Origin: Umezawaea sp036375055
Lineage (GTDB): Bacteria > Actinomycetota > Actinomycetes > Mycobacteriales > Pseudonocardiaceae
DNA: 64,000 bases
Direction: 5' to 3'
Assembly: GCF_036375055.1 (NCBI RefSeq)
Contig: NZ_DASUSQ010000002.1
Coordinates: 42,619-106,618 of the forward strand
Both the position numbers and the translations under genes were made by a program. The notes below the pieces were generated by a model that was given only the letters and a program-made list of their open reading frames with translations, searched no databases and was not told where the DNA came from. Below, piece after piece: positions 44,000 through 52,400 of this stretch; position 1 is the first letter of the stretch, and each line of letters begins with the position of its first letter.

Positions 44000-44713
44000 C
44001 TAGTCCGGTTCGGCGAACAGCCCGGTGTGCCTCGGCAGCAGCTCCAGCGAGGACTGGAGCCGCCGGTGGTGGGCCTGCGCGGCGTCCAGGAGCGCCTTCC
44101 CGTCCCGCGCCACGAACGCGGCGAGCATGGCGTCGTGGTCGCTGTGGAGCTGGGCGCGTTCCGCCTCCGGCACGTGCGCCATGGGGCGCAACGGCTCGGT
44201 GACGTTCCAGGCGGCCTCGAACATGCCGAGCAGCCGGAGCATCCCGCAGGGGGCGACCAGCGCGAGGTGGAAGCTGCGGCTCTCGCGGTGGTAGGCCTGG
44301 ACGTCCCCGGCCCGCACCGCCTCCTCCAGGTTCCGGTGCGCCGCCCGCGCGGTGTCGTCGTCCCGCGCGGTCGCGGCGGCGACCGCCGCGCTCAGCGCCG
44401 CCGCCTCCAGCACCCCGCGCACGAGGTACAGCTCGTGCAGTTCGCGGGCCGTCAGCTTGGCGACCGTGTAGCCGAGGTTGGGCCGGTGCTCCACCAGCCC
44501 CTCGCCGATCAGCGTCTTCAGCGACTCGCGCACGGGGATGCGGCTGACGCCGAACACCGCCGCGACCTCGTCCAGCGGGATCGGCGTGCCGGGCGGGACG
44601 CCGCCGTCGAGCAGGCAGCGGCGCAGCTCGGCCAGGATCGCGGCCTGCGAGCTGCCGGGGCGCTCGCTGACCAACCGCGTGATCAGCACGGACGGGTGCT
44701 TCCGACCTGGCAT
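44000..44713 (-). CDS. GntR-family (FCD) transcriptional regulator
   Basis: 237 residues. The N-terminal winged helix is at about 20-85 (DEVAAVFGVSRIPVRESLKTLIGEGLVEHRP). The all-helical FCD ligand-binding domain follows, with metal-binding histidines in FHLALVAPCG, LHSDHDAML and AQAHHRRL. It lies 114 bases upstream of the permease on the same strand. That gap is AT-rich (AACATATATTCTG) and is the likely control region. Expected role: repressor of permease and racemase. Confidence 0.9.
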   Translation of the reverse strand: MPGRKHPSVLITRLVSERPGSSQAAILAELRRCLLDGGVPPGTPIPLDEVAAVFGVSRIPVRESLKTLIGEGLVEHRPNLGYTVAKLTARELHELYLVRGVLEAAALSAAVAAATARDDDTARAAHRNLEEAVRAGDVQAYHRESRSFHLALVAPCGMLRLLGMFEAAWNVTEPLRPMAHVPEAERAQLHSDHDAMLAAFVARDGKALLDAAQAHHRRLQSSLELLPRHTGLFAEPD

Positions 44714-44830
44714 GAGCGCCTCCTCGCCGAGGACGTGCAGGCTACGCGCCGCGCGTTGCCACCGGATGACCCCGCGGACGGGGTTCCCGTTCGCGGGGCC
44801 GGAACGCCCGCCGCGTCCTACAGTGCTGAC

Positions 44831-45229
44831 GTGGCCACCTGGGACGAGGTACACCGGATCGCGATGGCGCTGCCGGAGGCGGAGGAGCGGTCGCCGCGCG
44901 ACTGGCGGGTGAAGGGCAAGGGGTTCGTCTGCGAGCGCCCGTTGCGCAAGGCCGACCTGCTGGAACTGGGAGCGGACGCGCCGTCCGGGCCGGTGCTGGG
45001 CGCACGGGTGGCGGACCCGGGCGTGAAGGAGGCGCTGCTGGCCGACGCGCCGGACGTCTACTTCACCACGTCCCACTTCGACGGCTACGCGATGGTCCTG
45101 GTCAGGCTCGACGAGATCGGCTCGGCGGAACTGGAGGAGCTGGTCGTCGAGTCGTGGCTGGTGCGGGCGCCGAAGCGGCTGGCGAAGCAGTACCTCGACG
45201 CCACGGGCCGACCGCCTGCGGCGACCTGA
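44831..45229 (+). CDS. MmcQ/YjbR family protein
   Basis: 132 residues from the GTG at 44831 (VATWDEVHRIAMALPEAEE). The CyaY-like fold is recognisable from WRVKGKGFVCERP, VYFTTSHFDGYAMVLVRLD and the VVESWLVRAPKRLAKQYL end. DNA-binding-like or stress roles have been suggested for the family, without proof. It stands alone and is divergent from the GntR gene. Confidence 0.85.
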   Translation: MATWDEVHRIAMALPEAEERSPRDWRVKGKGFVCERPLRKADLLELGADAPSGPVLGARVADPGVKEALLADAPDVYFTTSHFDGYAMVLVRLDEIGSAELEELVVESWLVRAPKRLAKQYLDATGRPPAAT

Positions 45230-45253
45230 GGGGTCGCCCGCGCCGGACGGTGC

Positions 45254-46408
45254 TCAGCGAGCGGGTTCGATGATGTACACGATGCCGCCGGACCCGCCCG
45301 CCACCGAGCCGTCGGCGGCGTAGCGCTTGGTGCGCAACCAGATCGTCTCGAACTGGGCGCGCGGGTAGACGCGGCGCACGGCCTCGTTCGAACTCGACGC
45401 CGGGTCGTTGGCGATCACGTCGCCCGCCCTCGTGAAGCCGATGACGACCATGATGTGGCCCGCGGTGCCGTAGCCCGCGCCGTCCAGCTCGTCCTCGCGG
45501 AACGACTGGGACGTGATCACCGGGACGCCGCGGGCGACGTACCGCTCCAGCTCGGTGAGCGACCGCAGCCGCGTGACGTGGCCGCGCAGGCCGAAGCTCG
45601 CGGCGTACGCGGTGTTGAACGGCCAGTTCCCGGCGCCGTCGTAGTCGAGGTCGTAGGTGTGCTCCGCGGCGTGCTCGACGCGGGGGTCGGGCAGGTTCGG
45701 GTCCAGCTCCTCCGGCTTCGGCCCCCGGCCCCAGTACTCGACCACCATCGCCGTGGACGTGGGGCTGCACCAGGCCTCGCCGCCCGCGTGCAGGTTCTGC
45801 GAGTACCGCGGCACGCGCAGCTCGACGCCGCGGGCCGGGCCGGGCGCGCTGGTGGGCACGGTGAACCTGTCGGGGACGGCCGACGCCATCGCGCCGACCA
45901 TCGACAGCGTCGGCGTCACCGGGGTGCCCGCCTTGCGGTAGAGCGTGACGCGGAGCTGGAACTCGCGCTGGGCGTGGCCCTCGGCCGCCTGGAACGTGTC
46001 GACGTCGACGTACCCGTGCTCGTCGGACTGCCCCGGCACGGACGTGCGCTCGATGTCGGAGTCGCCGTAGGCCCAGCGCCCCATGACGTACCAGTCGGTC
46101 CCCGGGCCGCGGAGGTCGACCCGGATCCACGTCCCCGCCGGGGTGTCGGCGTTCCAGGACGGGACGATCTGCGTCGCGCCGAAGCGCGTGGGGTGGACCG
46201 GCGACGTCCACCGGGCGTAGTCGTAGCCCGCCTCGCGACCGATCGGCCGGTCGACGACCAGGCCGCCCGACGCGGGGCGCACCCCTTCGGAGACGCCCTG
46301 CGCGAAGGCCGCGGAGCGCCACTCGTGGTGGTCGACCGGAGCGTTCGCGACCGGTGTGAGCAACGAGGCTCCCAACAGCAGCACGGCGAGCACGGGCCAC
46401 CTCCTCAT
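45254..46408 (-). CDS. Secreted C39-family cysteine peptidase-like protein
   Basis: 384 residues with a signal peptide (VLAVLLLGASLLTPVANA). The N-terminal half is a beta-rich region (about 40-190). The C-terminal half is a C39-like papain-fold domain with the catalytic Cys in GGEAWCSPTSTAMVVEYWG, the His in AGHIMVVIGF and the Asn/Asp in VIANDPAS. It is an exported hydrolase of unknown substrate. It is divergent from the GH64 glucanase, with the 18-bp palindrome between them. Confidence 0.85.
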   Translation of the reverse strand: MRRWPVLAVLLLGASLLTPVANAPVDHHEWRSAAFAQGVSEGVRPASGGLVVDRPIGREAGYDYARWTSPVHPTRFGATQIVPSWNADTPAGTWIRVDLRGPGTDWYVMGRWAYGDSDIERTSVPGQSDEHGYVDVDTFQAAEGHAQREFQLRVTLYRKAGTPVTPTLSMVGAMASAVPDRFTVPTSAPGPARGVELRVPRYSQNLHAGGEAWCSPTSTAMVVEYWGRGPKPEELDPNLPDPRVEHAAEHTYDLDYDGAGNWPFNTAYAASFGLRGHVTRLRSLTELERYVARGVPVITSQSFREDELDGAGYGTAGHIMVVIGFTRAGDVIANDPASSSNEAVRRVYPRAQFETIWLRTKRYAADGSVAGGSGGIVYIIEPAR

Positions 46409-46526
46409 CGGTGCCGATTAACATGCTATCGCCGTTATCGGTTAAGCAACAACCGCTCATCCGGGAAACCTGTCCGCTTTGTCGGCGTGATCAGCCGTTG
46501 ACACGACACCGGTTGCCGCGCAACTC

Positions 46527-46544
46527 TGTGAGAGCGCTCTCACA
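46527..46544. promoter_or_regulatory. Perfect 18-bp palindrome, LacI/CebR-type operator
   Basis: TGTGAGAGCGCTCTCACA lies 26 bases before the GH64 start. It shares the GAGCGCTC core of the CebR operator of Streptomyces (TGGGAGCGCTCCCA), which controls cello-oligosaccharide genes. A LacI-family regulator encoded elsewhere is expected. Confidence 0.75.
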
Positions 46545-46570
46545 ACTCCATCCTGAGGAGGAGACAGCCG

Positions 46571-47758
46571 GTGCACGTCAAACGCAAGGTGTTCTCGCTG
46601 GTAGCGGCCGTGGCAACCGCCGCGTCCGGAATGACCGCCCTGGCGACCGCGGCCGAGGCCGTTCCCGCCACCATCCCGCTCACGATCACCAACAACTCGG
46701 GTCGCGGCGACGCGGTCTACATCTACAACCTGGGCACGGAGCTCTCGACCGGGCGCCAGGGCTGGGCGGACGCGAACGGCGGGTTCCACCCGTGGCCCGC
46801 CGGGGGCAACCCGCCGACCGCCGCGCCGGACGCGTCGATCGCGGGGCCCGCGCAGGGGCAGTCGAAGACGATCCGGATGCCGAAGTTCTCCGGCCGGGTC
46901 TACTTCTCCTACGGCCAGAAGCTGGTCTTCAAGCTGACCACGGGCGGCCTCGTGCAGCCCGCCGTGCAGAACCCGTCCGACCCGAACGCGAACATCCTGT
47001 TCAACTGGTCCGAGTACACCCTGAACGACTCGGGCATCTGGCTGAACAGCACCCAGGTCGACTTCGTCTCGGCGCCCTACAACGTCGGCGTGCGGCCCGC
47101 GAGCGGCGCGACCAGGACCACCGGCAAGTTGAAGCCCGGCGGCTACACCGCCTTCTTCAACTCCCTGCGCAACCAGCCCGGCGGCTGGGCGAACCTGATC
47201 CGGACCCGGTCGGACGGCACGATCGTCCGCGCGCTGGCCCCCGGCCACGGCATCGAGGCGGGCGCGCTGCCCGCCAACGTGCTGAGCGACTACGTGAACC
47301 GGGTGTGGACGAAGTACTCGTCCTCCACGCTCACCGTCACGCCGTTCGGCAACCAGCCGAACCTCAAGTACTTCGGCCGGGTCTCGGGCAACACCATGAA
47401 CTTCACCAACAGCGCCGGCCAGGTCGTCACGTCGTTCCAGAAGCCCGACTCGGACAGCATCTTCGGGTGCTACAAGCTCCTGGACGCCCCGAACGACCAG
47501 GTGCGCGGCCCGATCTCGCGCACCCTGTGCGCCGGGTACAACCGCTCGACGCTGCTGTCCAACCCCAACCAGCCCGACGCGAACAACTCGGGCTTCTACC
47601 AGGACGGCGTGACCAACCAGTACTCCAAGAAGATCCACGCCCAGATGGTCGACGGCAAGGCGTACGGCTTCGCCTTCGACGACGTCGGCGCGCACGAGTC
47701 GCTCGTCCACGACGGCAACCCGGCGCAGGCCTACCTCACGCTCGACCCGTTCAGCTAG
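46571..47758 (+). CDS. Secreted endo-beta-1,3-glucanase, GH64
   Basis: 395 residues. The signal peptide ends around residue 30 (ATAAEAVPA). The GH64 barrel and thaumatin-like domain are seen: IPLTITNNSGRGDAVYIYN, the catalytic Glu in NWSEYTLN and the Asp in STQVDFVSAP sixteen residues later, then GYGFAFDDV-like AYGFAFDDVGAHESLV at the end. Members release laminaripentaose from beta-1,3-glucan such as fungal cell wall. GAGGAGGA is the ribosome-binding site. A perfect LacI-type operator lies upstream and a strong terminator downstream. Confidence 0.93.
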   Translation: MHVKRKVFSLVAAVATAASGMTALATAAEAVPATIPLTITNNSGRGDAVYIYNLGTELSTGRQGWADANGGFHPWPAGGNPPTAAPDASIAGPAQGQSKTIRMPKFSGRVYFSYGQKLVFKLTTGGLVQPAVQNPSDPNANILFNWSEYTLNDSGIWLNSTQVDFVSAPYNVGVRPASGATRTTGKLKPGGYTAFFNSLRNQPGGWANLIRTRSDGTIVRALAPGHGIEAGALPANVLSDYVNRVWTKYSSSTLTVTPFGNQPNLKYFGRVSGNTMNFTNSAGQVVTSFQKPDSDSIFGCYKLLDAPNDQVRGPISRTLCAGYNRSTLLSNPNQPDANNSGFYQDGVTNQYSKKIHAQMVDGKAYGFAFDDVGAHESLVHDGNPAQAYLTLDPFS

Positions 47759-47770
47759 ACCGGTGAGGAC

Positions 47771-47815
47771 GACCGGGCGCGCGGAGCCCCCTGCACCGGC
47801 TCCGCGCGCCCGGTC
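47771..47815. terminator. Bidirectional terminator between GH64 and lspA
   Basis: A perfect 18-bp stem (47771-47788 with 47798-47815, GACCGGGCGCG.../...CGCGCCCGGTC) just after the GH64 stop, reaching the lspA stop. Confidence 0.85.
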
Positions 47816-48320
47816 ACCTCTCCGCGGTCGCGCGGTCGTGCAGGAACGTGAGGACGACGAAGAGGACCGCGCCGCAGAAGAGCGCGATGTCGGCGATGTT
47901 GCCGACGAACCAGCCGTTGTAGTCGATGAAGTCGACGACGTGGCCGCGGGCGAAGCCGGGGTCGCGGAACAGGCGGTCGAGCAGGTGGGTGAACGCGCCG
48001 CCCAGCAGCAGCGCGAGCGCGACGGCCCGCAGCCGCGGCTGGGGCTGGGTGGCCAGGCGGGCGAGGACCACCACGGCGACGGCGGCGAGGATCGTGAAGA
48101 CCCAGGTCGAGCCGCTGCCGATGGAGAACGCGGCTCCGGGGTTGTAGAGCAGGCGGAGCTGGAGGAACTCGCCGAGCAGCGGGATCGGCGCCTTGCCGGT
48201 GAGGGCGGATTCGGCCCAGTACTTCGACGCCTGGTCGAGCACGAGCACGGCCACCGCGATGCTCAGCACGACCGCAAGCCGTCGGGACTCGGTGGGGGCT
48301 GGGGTATCCGTTTCCGTCAC
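47814..48320 (-). CDS. lspA: Lipoprotein signal peptidase II
   Basis: 168 residues from the GTG at 48320 (VTETDTPAPTESRRL). Four membrane helices. The catalytic aspartates are in HLLDRLFRDPGFARGHVVDFID and NIADIALFCGA. LVLDQASKYW and NPGAAFSI (normally NTGAAFS) are also present. It removes the signal peptides of lipoproteins such as those at 13463, 28451 and 57472. It is divergent from the DUF1992 gene. Confidence 0.95.
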   Translation of the reverse strand: MTETDTPAPTESRRLAVVLSIAVAVLVLDQASKYWAESALTGKAPIPLLGEFLQLRLLYNPGAAFSIGSGSTWVFTILAAVAVVVLARLATQPQPRLRAVALALLLGGAFTHLLDRLFRDPGFARGHVVDFIDYNGWFVGNIADIALFCGAVLFVVLTFLHDRATAER

Positions 48321-48428
48321 CGGAGGAGGGTAACCGTTCGGCTCGACCCGCCGGTTCGGCGGCGAACACACTGGTCGGGAGGTCGCGGCTCCGGGACCGT
48401 TCACGGCGGTTCAGGCACAATCGGAGGG

Positions 48429-48911
48429 GTGACCGAGCGAAAGCCCGCCGACGTGACCTTCGAGTCGTGGGTCGACCGGCAGATCCGCGAAGCCACCGAC
48501 CGGGGCGAGTTCGACGACCTGCCCGGCGCGGGCAAACCGCTGCCGGGTGTCCAGGGGCCCGTCGAGGAGCAGTGGTGGCTCAAGGACTACCTGCGGCGGG
48601 AAGGCCTGCCGAGCGACGTCCTGCTCCCCACCCCGCTGCTGCTGCGCAAGGAGGTGGAGGCGCTGCCCGGCACCGTGCGCGGTCTGAGGACCGAGGCGGA
48701 GGTGCGCGAGTTGGTGGCCGACCTGAACCACCGGATCGTGGACTGGCTGCGCTTCGGTGACGGGCCGCGGGTGCCGCTGGCTCCGGTGAACGCGGACCGG
48801 ACGGTGGAGCGCTGGCAGGAGGAGACCCGCCGCCCGACCCCCGCCGCGGTCCCGGTGCCACCACCGCCCCCGCCCCCGGTCCGCTGGTGGCACCGCTGGA
48901 CCCGCCGGTGA
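48429..48911 (+). CDS. DUF1992 (DnaJ-homologue subfamily C member 28-like) protein
   Basis: 160 residues from the GTG at 48429. The conserved SWVDRQIREATDRGEFDDLPGAGKPL pattern at residues 12-40 defines the family. A helical part follows (LLLRKEVEALPGTVRGLRTE, LVADLNHRIVDWLRFG), and the tail is a proline run. It is a soluble protein of unknown function. Confidence 0.9.
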   Translation: MTERKPADVTFESWVDRQIREATDRGEFDDLPGAGKPLPGVQGPVEEQWWLKDYLRREGLPSDVLLPTPLLLRKEVEALPGTVRGLRTEAEVRELVADLNHRIVDWLRFGDGPRVPLAPVNADRTVERWQEETRRPTPAAVPVPPPPPPPVRWWHRWTRR

Positions 48912-49290
48912 GGTTCCCGCCCGCCGACGGGGCACGGCACCCGCGGCACCCGGTGAGCGGCGCGGAGTAGGACGCCCCGCACCACCGGCCCCGCCCGCGA
49001 AACTCCCGCCCAGCAACAGGACACACCACCCGCAGCACCCGGTGAGCGGCACGAAGTCCAACGCCCCGCACCACCGGCCCCGCCCGCGAAACTCCCGCGC
49101 AGCGACAGGACACACCACCCGCGGCACCCGGTGAGCGGCGCGAAGTCGAACGCCTCGCACCACGGGACCGCCCGCGAGACTCCCGCCGTCGACGGGACAC
49201 GGCACCCGGTGAGCGACGCGGGTAGGACGCCGCACCGCTGGACCCGCTGGGCTCCCGTCCGTCGACGGGACACCCCAGCAGAGCCCGTCG
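48905..49290. repeat. GC-rich tandem repeat of about 89 bp, three to four copies
   Basis: The phrase CGGTGAGCGGC begins at 48951, 49040 and 49129 (exact 89-base period) and in a diverged form at 49207. Between them the segments GACGCCCCGCACCACCGG and CCGCCCGCGAAACTCCCG recur. A partial unit precedes. It fills most of the 470-base gap between two convergent genes; nothing else is seen there. Confidence 0.85.
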
Positions 49291-49382
49291 GGTGGCCGCG
49301 GTGGGTGGCGGCGCGAGGTTGGACGGCCCGCACCGCTGCCCGAGCCGCGTGGCACCCGACCCGCGCCCCTCGGGTGGCGCGG

Positions 49383-50534
49383 TCAGCCGCGGAGCACCTC
49401 CCCCAGGCGGGCGATGCCGGTGGTGATCACGGTCGGGCTGTTGGTGGTGAAGGACAGGCGCAGGGTGGCGTGGTTCGGGGTGGTCGCGTAGAAGGCCGCG
49501 CCGGGGACGTAGGCGACGTCGTGGGCCAGGGCGGCCTTGAGCAGGTCGGCGGTGTCGGCCTCACCCGGCAGGGTCACCCACACGAACATGCCGCCGTCCG
49601 GGTCGGTCCACGTCGTGCCGGGCGGGGTGGCGGCGGGCAGGGCGGCGACCATGGCGTCGCGCCGGGCGCGGTAGGCGGTTCGGAGACCGGTGATGTGGGC
49701 GTCCAGGTCGGTGGCGGCCAGGTAGATCGCGGCGGCGGCCTGGTCGACGGTCGACGTGTGCAGGTCGGCGGCCTGCTTCACGATCACCAGCGTGCGCAGC
49801 AGGGTCGCGGGCGCGCGCAGCCAGCCCAGCCGGAGCCCCGGAGCGCCCACCTTGGAGAAGCTGCCCAGGTGGACGACCTGTTCCGGCGCCCCCGCGGCCA
49901 GCGGGAGCAGGGGCTCCCCGCGGTACCGGAGTTCGCCGTACGGGTCGTCCTCCACGACCCACAGCCCGTGGGCCGACGCCAGCGCGGCGATGGCGGTCCG
50001 GCGCTCGGCGGGCAGCGTGCGGCCGGTCGGGTTGGCGAACGTGGGCACCAGGTACACCAGTGAGGGCGACTCCGCCCTGATGACCTCCTCCAGCGCTTCG
50101 GGGACCATGCCGTGCTCGTCGCCGGCGACGAGCACGACCCTGGCCCCCGCCGTCCGGAAGCACTGGAGCGCGGCCAGGTACGTGGGCTCCTCCACGGCGA
50201 CGACGGCGCCCGGCTCCAGCAGCGCGGTCGCCACCAGCGTCAACGCCTGCTGCGACCCGGTCGTGACCAGCAGGTCGGCCGCGGTGGTGGGCAGGCCTCG
50301 GCCGGTCATGCGGGCGGCCACCAGCTCGCGCAGGTCGGCGTTGCCCTCGGTCGGCGCGTACTGGAGGTTGCGCCGACCGACCGGCTCGCACAGCGCCTGG
50401 TGGAACGCCGCCCGCACCCCGTCGAGGTCGAACAGCTCCGGCGCGGGAAGCCCGCCCGCGAACGAGATCACCTCCGGCCGGTCGACCAGGGCCAGCAGGT
50501 CTCGAACGGGCGAACTGGACACGTGCTTCACCAC
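49383..50534 (-). CDS. PLP-dependent aminotransferase, class I/II (2-aminoadipate/MocR-type domain)
   Basis: 383 residues from the GTG at 50534, with GAGGAG five bases upstream. Fold type I aminotransferase: GGLPAPELFDLD, YAPTEGNADLRELVAARM, VTTGSQQALTLVA, PTFANPTGRTLPAERR, VEDDPYGELRY, the PLP lysine in LGSFSKVGAPGLRLGW and the substrate Arg in ATLRLSFTTNSP. It corresponds to the LysN/MocR aminotransferase domain without the GntR DNA-binding part. Substrate unknown. Confidence 0.9.
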   Translation of the reverse strand: MVKHVSSSPVRDLLALVDRPEVISFAGGLPAPELFDLDGVRAAFHQALCEPVGRRNLQYAPTEGNADLRELVAARMTGRGLPTTAADLLVTTGSQQALTLVATALLEPGAVVAVEEPTYLAALQCFRTAGARVVLVAGDEHGMVPEALEEVIRAESPSLVYLVPTFANPTGRTLPAERRTAIAALASAHGLWVVEDDPYGELRYRGEPLLPLAAGAPEQVVHLGSFSKVGAPGLRLGWLRAPATLLRTLVIVKQAADLHTSTVDQAAAAIYLAATDLDAHITGLRTAYRARRDAMVAALPAATPPGTTWTDPDGGMFVWVTLPGEADTADLLKAALAHDVAYVPGAAFYATTPNHATLRLSFTTNSPTVITTGIARLGEVLRG

Positions 50535-50644
50535 AACGACTCCTCGAATCCGCGGTAGGGCCCGCTCGCGGGGGGGCGGTGGTTCCGCCTGGCACGCGCG
50601 CGGGGTCGGCTGCACTGGTCGAGGAGCCGCCCGCAGAATACCGG

Positions 50645-51400
50645 TCAGGCCCTGGTGATCACCGAGAACTCCGTGCCGAACGGGTCGGTGAGGGTCGCGA
50701 TGCGGCCGTAGAGCATGTCGCTCGCCTCCCCCGCCCCACCGCCTCCGGCGACGGCCCGCGCCACGGCCTCGTCGGTGTCCGCGACCTCGAACGTCGTGGC
50801 CCACCGGGATCTCGTGGCCTCGGGGTTGCCGAAGATCCCGGCGACCTCGTGGCCGTCCGGCCTGCGCAGGAACGTGAAGTCGAAGTCCGGCATGTCCTCG
50901 TTGCGGTCCAGCGCGAACCCGAACACCGACGAGTAGAACTCCCGCGCGGGCTCGGGCGACGGGGTGGCGAGGTCGTTGCGCACCAGCGAGTTCGGCTCGT
51001 TCACCACCTCGCACCCGATGTGGTCGCGCCCCTGCCACAGCCCGAACCGCGCCCCCGTCGGGTCGATCGCGATCGCCATCCGCCCCTGCGTCATCACGTC
51101 CACCGGCTCGACGGTGACCCGGCCACCCGACTCGACGACCCTCTTGGCCGCCGAGTCGCAGTCGTCGGCCGCGAAGTACACGTTCCACCAGAACTCGGTC
51201 TCCCCCTCGTTCGGCGCGAGCGCGGCCACGCGCCGCCCGTCGAGCAGGGCCGTCGTGTAGTACCCGGCCTCGGGCCCGGCCGAGGCGAACTCCCAGCCGA
51301 ACAGGGACCCGTAGAACTCCTTCGCCCGCTCCAGGTCGGGTATGCCCAGGTCGATCCAGGTGGGCGTGCCGTTGGGCTGCACGCCGGTCACGTAGCTCAT
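50645..51400 (-). CDS. Two-domain VOC-family protein
   Basis: 251 residues from the ATG at 51400, with GGAGG five bases upstream. Two tandem glyoxalase-fold halves: residues 12-125 (PTWIDLGIPDLERAKEFYGSLFGWE ... DPTGARFGLWQ) and about 135-250 (VRNDLATPSPEPAREFYSSVFGFAL ... DPFGTEFSVI). This is the layout of the mycobacterial CFP30B/27-kDa antigen group. Enzymatic role unknown. Confidence 0.9.
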   Translation of the reverse strand: MSYVTGVQPNGTPTWIDLGIPDLERAKEFYGSLFGWEFASAGPEAGYYTTALLDGRRVAALAPNEGETEFWWNVYFAADDCDSAAKRVVESGGRVTVEPVDVMTQGRMAIAIDPTGARFGLWQGRDHIGCEVVNEPNSLVRNDLATPSPEPAREFYSSVFGFALDRNEDMPDFDFTFLRRPDGHEVAGIFGNPEATRSRWATTFEVADTDEAVARAVAGGGGAGEASDMLYGRIATLTDPFGTEFSVITRA

Positions 51401-51459
51401 GGTGTCCTCCGGTAGTCCTGACCAGGTCGTCCGGACCATAGCGACGGGCACCGACAAAG

Positions 51460-52329
51460 TCAGGAGTCGTGCTCCCGCACGAACCCCAGCACCCGATCGG
51501 TGATCGGCCGGGTGTCGTCGAACTGCCCCAGGTCGTGCCCCACGTCCGGCCACACCTCGACCACGGCGTGCGGCACCAGTTCCCCCAACCGGGTGGCGGC
51601 CGACACGGCGTCGTGCACGACGTTCCGCGCCCCGAACACCGCCAGCACGGGCACCCGCACCGCCCGCAGTTCCTCCGACGGGAGCGGCACGAGCAACGGC
51701 AGCCTCGACCGGTAGGCCTTCACGCCGAGCAGGACCACCCGCACGTCCGGCCGGTCGAGCAGGTCCCGTCCCATCGTGAACACCAGCATCCGCCGCACGA
51801 GCCGTTCCGACCGCGTCACCCCGGCGAGCAGCCCCCGCCACATCACCCCCGGTGAGTACCGCGACGTCACGGTCGTCGGCTCCAGCAGGCTCAGCGTCGC
51901 CACGCGGTCCGGCGCGTGCACGACCAGCCTCGTCCCCAGCCAGCCGCCCTCGGACGCCCCGACCACGTGCACCCCGCTCAACCCCAGCCCCGCGAGCACC
52001 TCGTCGAGCGCGCGGGCACGGTCGGCCGCGGAGCGGAACGGCACCGTCTGCACGCTGCCGCCCGCCTCGCCCAGCGAGTCCACGGCGTACACCGGGCCCG
52101 CCCCGGTGAAGGCCCCCAGGAACGGCTTCCACGGCGCCGAGGTCGAGTTGAGCCCGTGCAGCAGCACGATCGGCGCCCCCTCGGACGGCCCGTACCGGTA
52201 GACCCTGGTGGTGCCGAACGACGTCGGCACGTCGTGGACCTCCTCGGGCGGCGTCAGCGCCTCCCGGTAGGCCTCGAAGAACGCCGCCTCGGCGGCCCGG
52301 TCCCGAAACTTCCCCACGCGTTTCCCCAT
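51460..52329 (-). CDS. Alpha/beta hydrolase
   Basis: 289 residues from the ATG at 52329 (a GTG at 52338 is also in frame). Oxyanion-hole HGLNSTSAPW near residue 60, nucleophile elbow GASEGGW (Ser near 130), acid in the strand VPVLAVFGARNVVHD and the catalytic His in WPDVGHDLGQF. Substrate cannot be assigned. It stands between the VOC gene and the divergent SARP-like regulator. Confidence 0.85.
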   Translation of the reverse strand: MGKRVGKFRDRAAEAAFFEAYREALTPPEEVHDVPTSFGTTRVYRYGPSEGAPIVLLHGLNSTSAPWKPFLGAFTGAGPVYAVDSLGEAGGSVQTVPFRSAADRARALDEVLAGLGLSGVHVVGASEGGWLGTRLVVHAPDRVATLSLLEPTTVTSRYSPGVMWRGLLAGVTRSERLVRRMLVFTMGRDLLDRPDVRVVLLGVKAYRSRLPLLVPLPSEELRAVRVPVLAVFGARNVVHDAVSAATRLGELVPHAVVEVWPDVGHDLGQFDDTRPITDRVLGFVREHDS

Positions 52330-52400
52330 GAGGGCCACGGTGCGCGGCGGACCGGGGATAATTCTGGACGAACGCTTGAACCCGCTGCTCAGGGGGATCT

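Noticed and set aside
48411..49355. Repetitive minus-strand open frames in the 48.9-49.3 kb gap
   Set aside because: The repeated protein pattern is simply the translation of the 89-bp DNA repeat; no start signal or family similarity.
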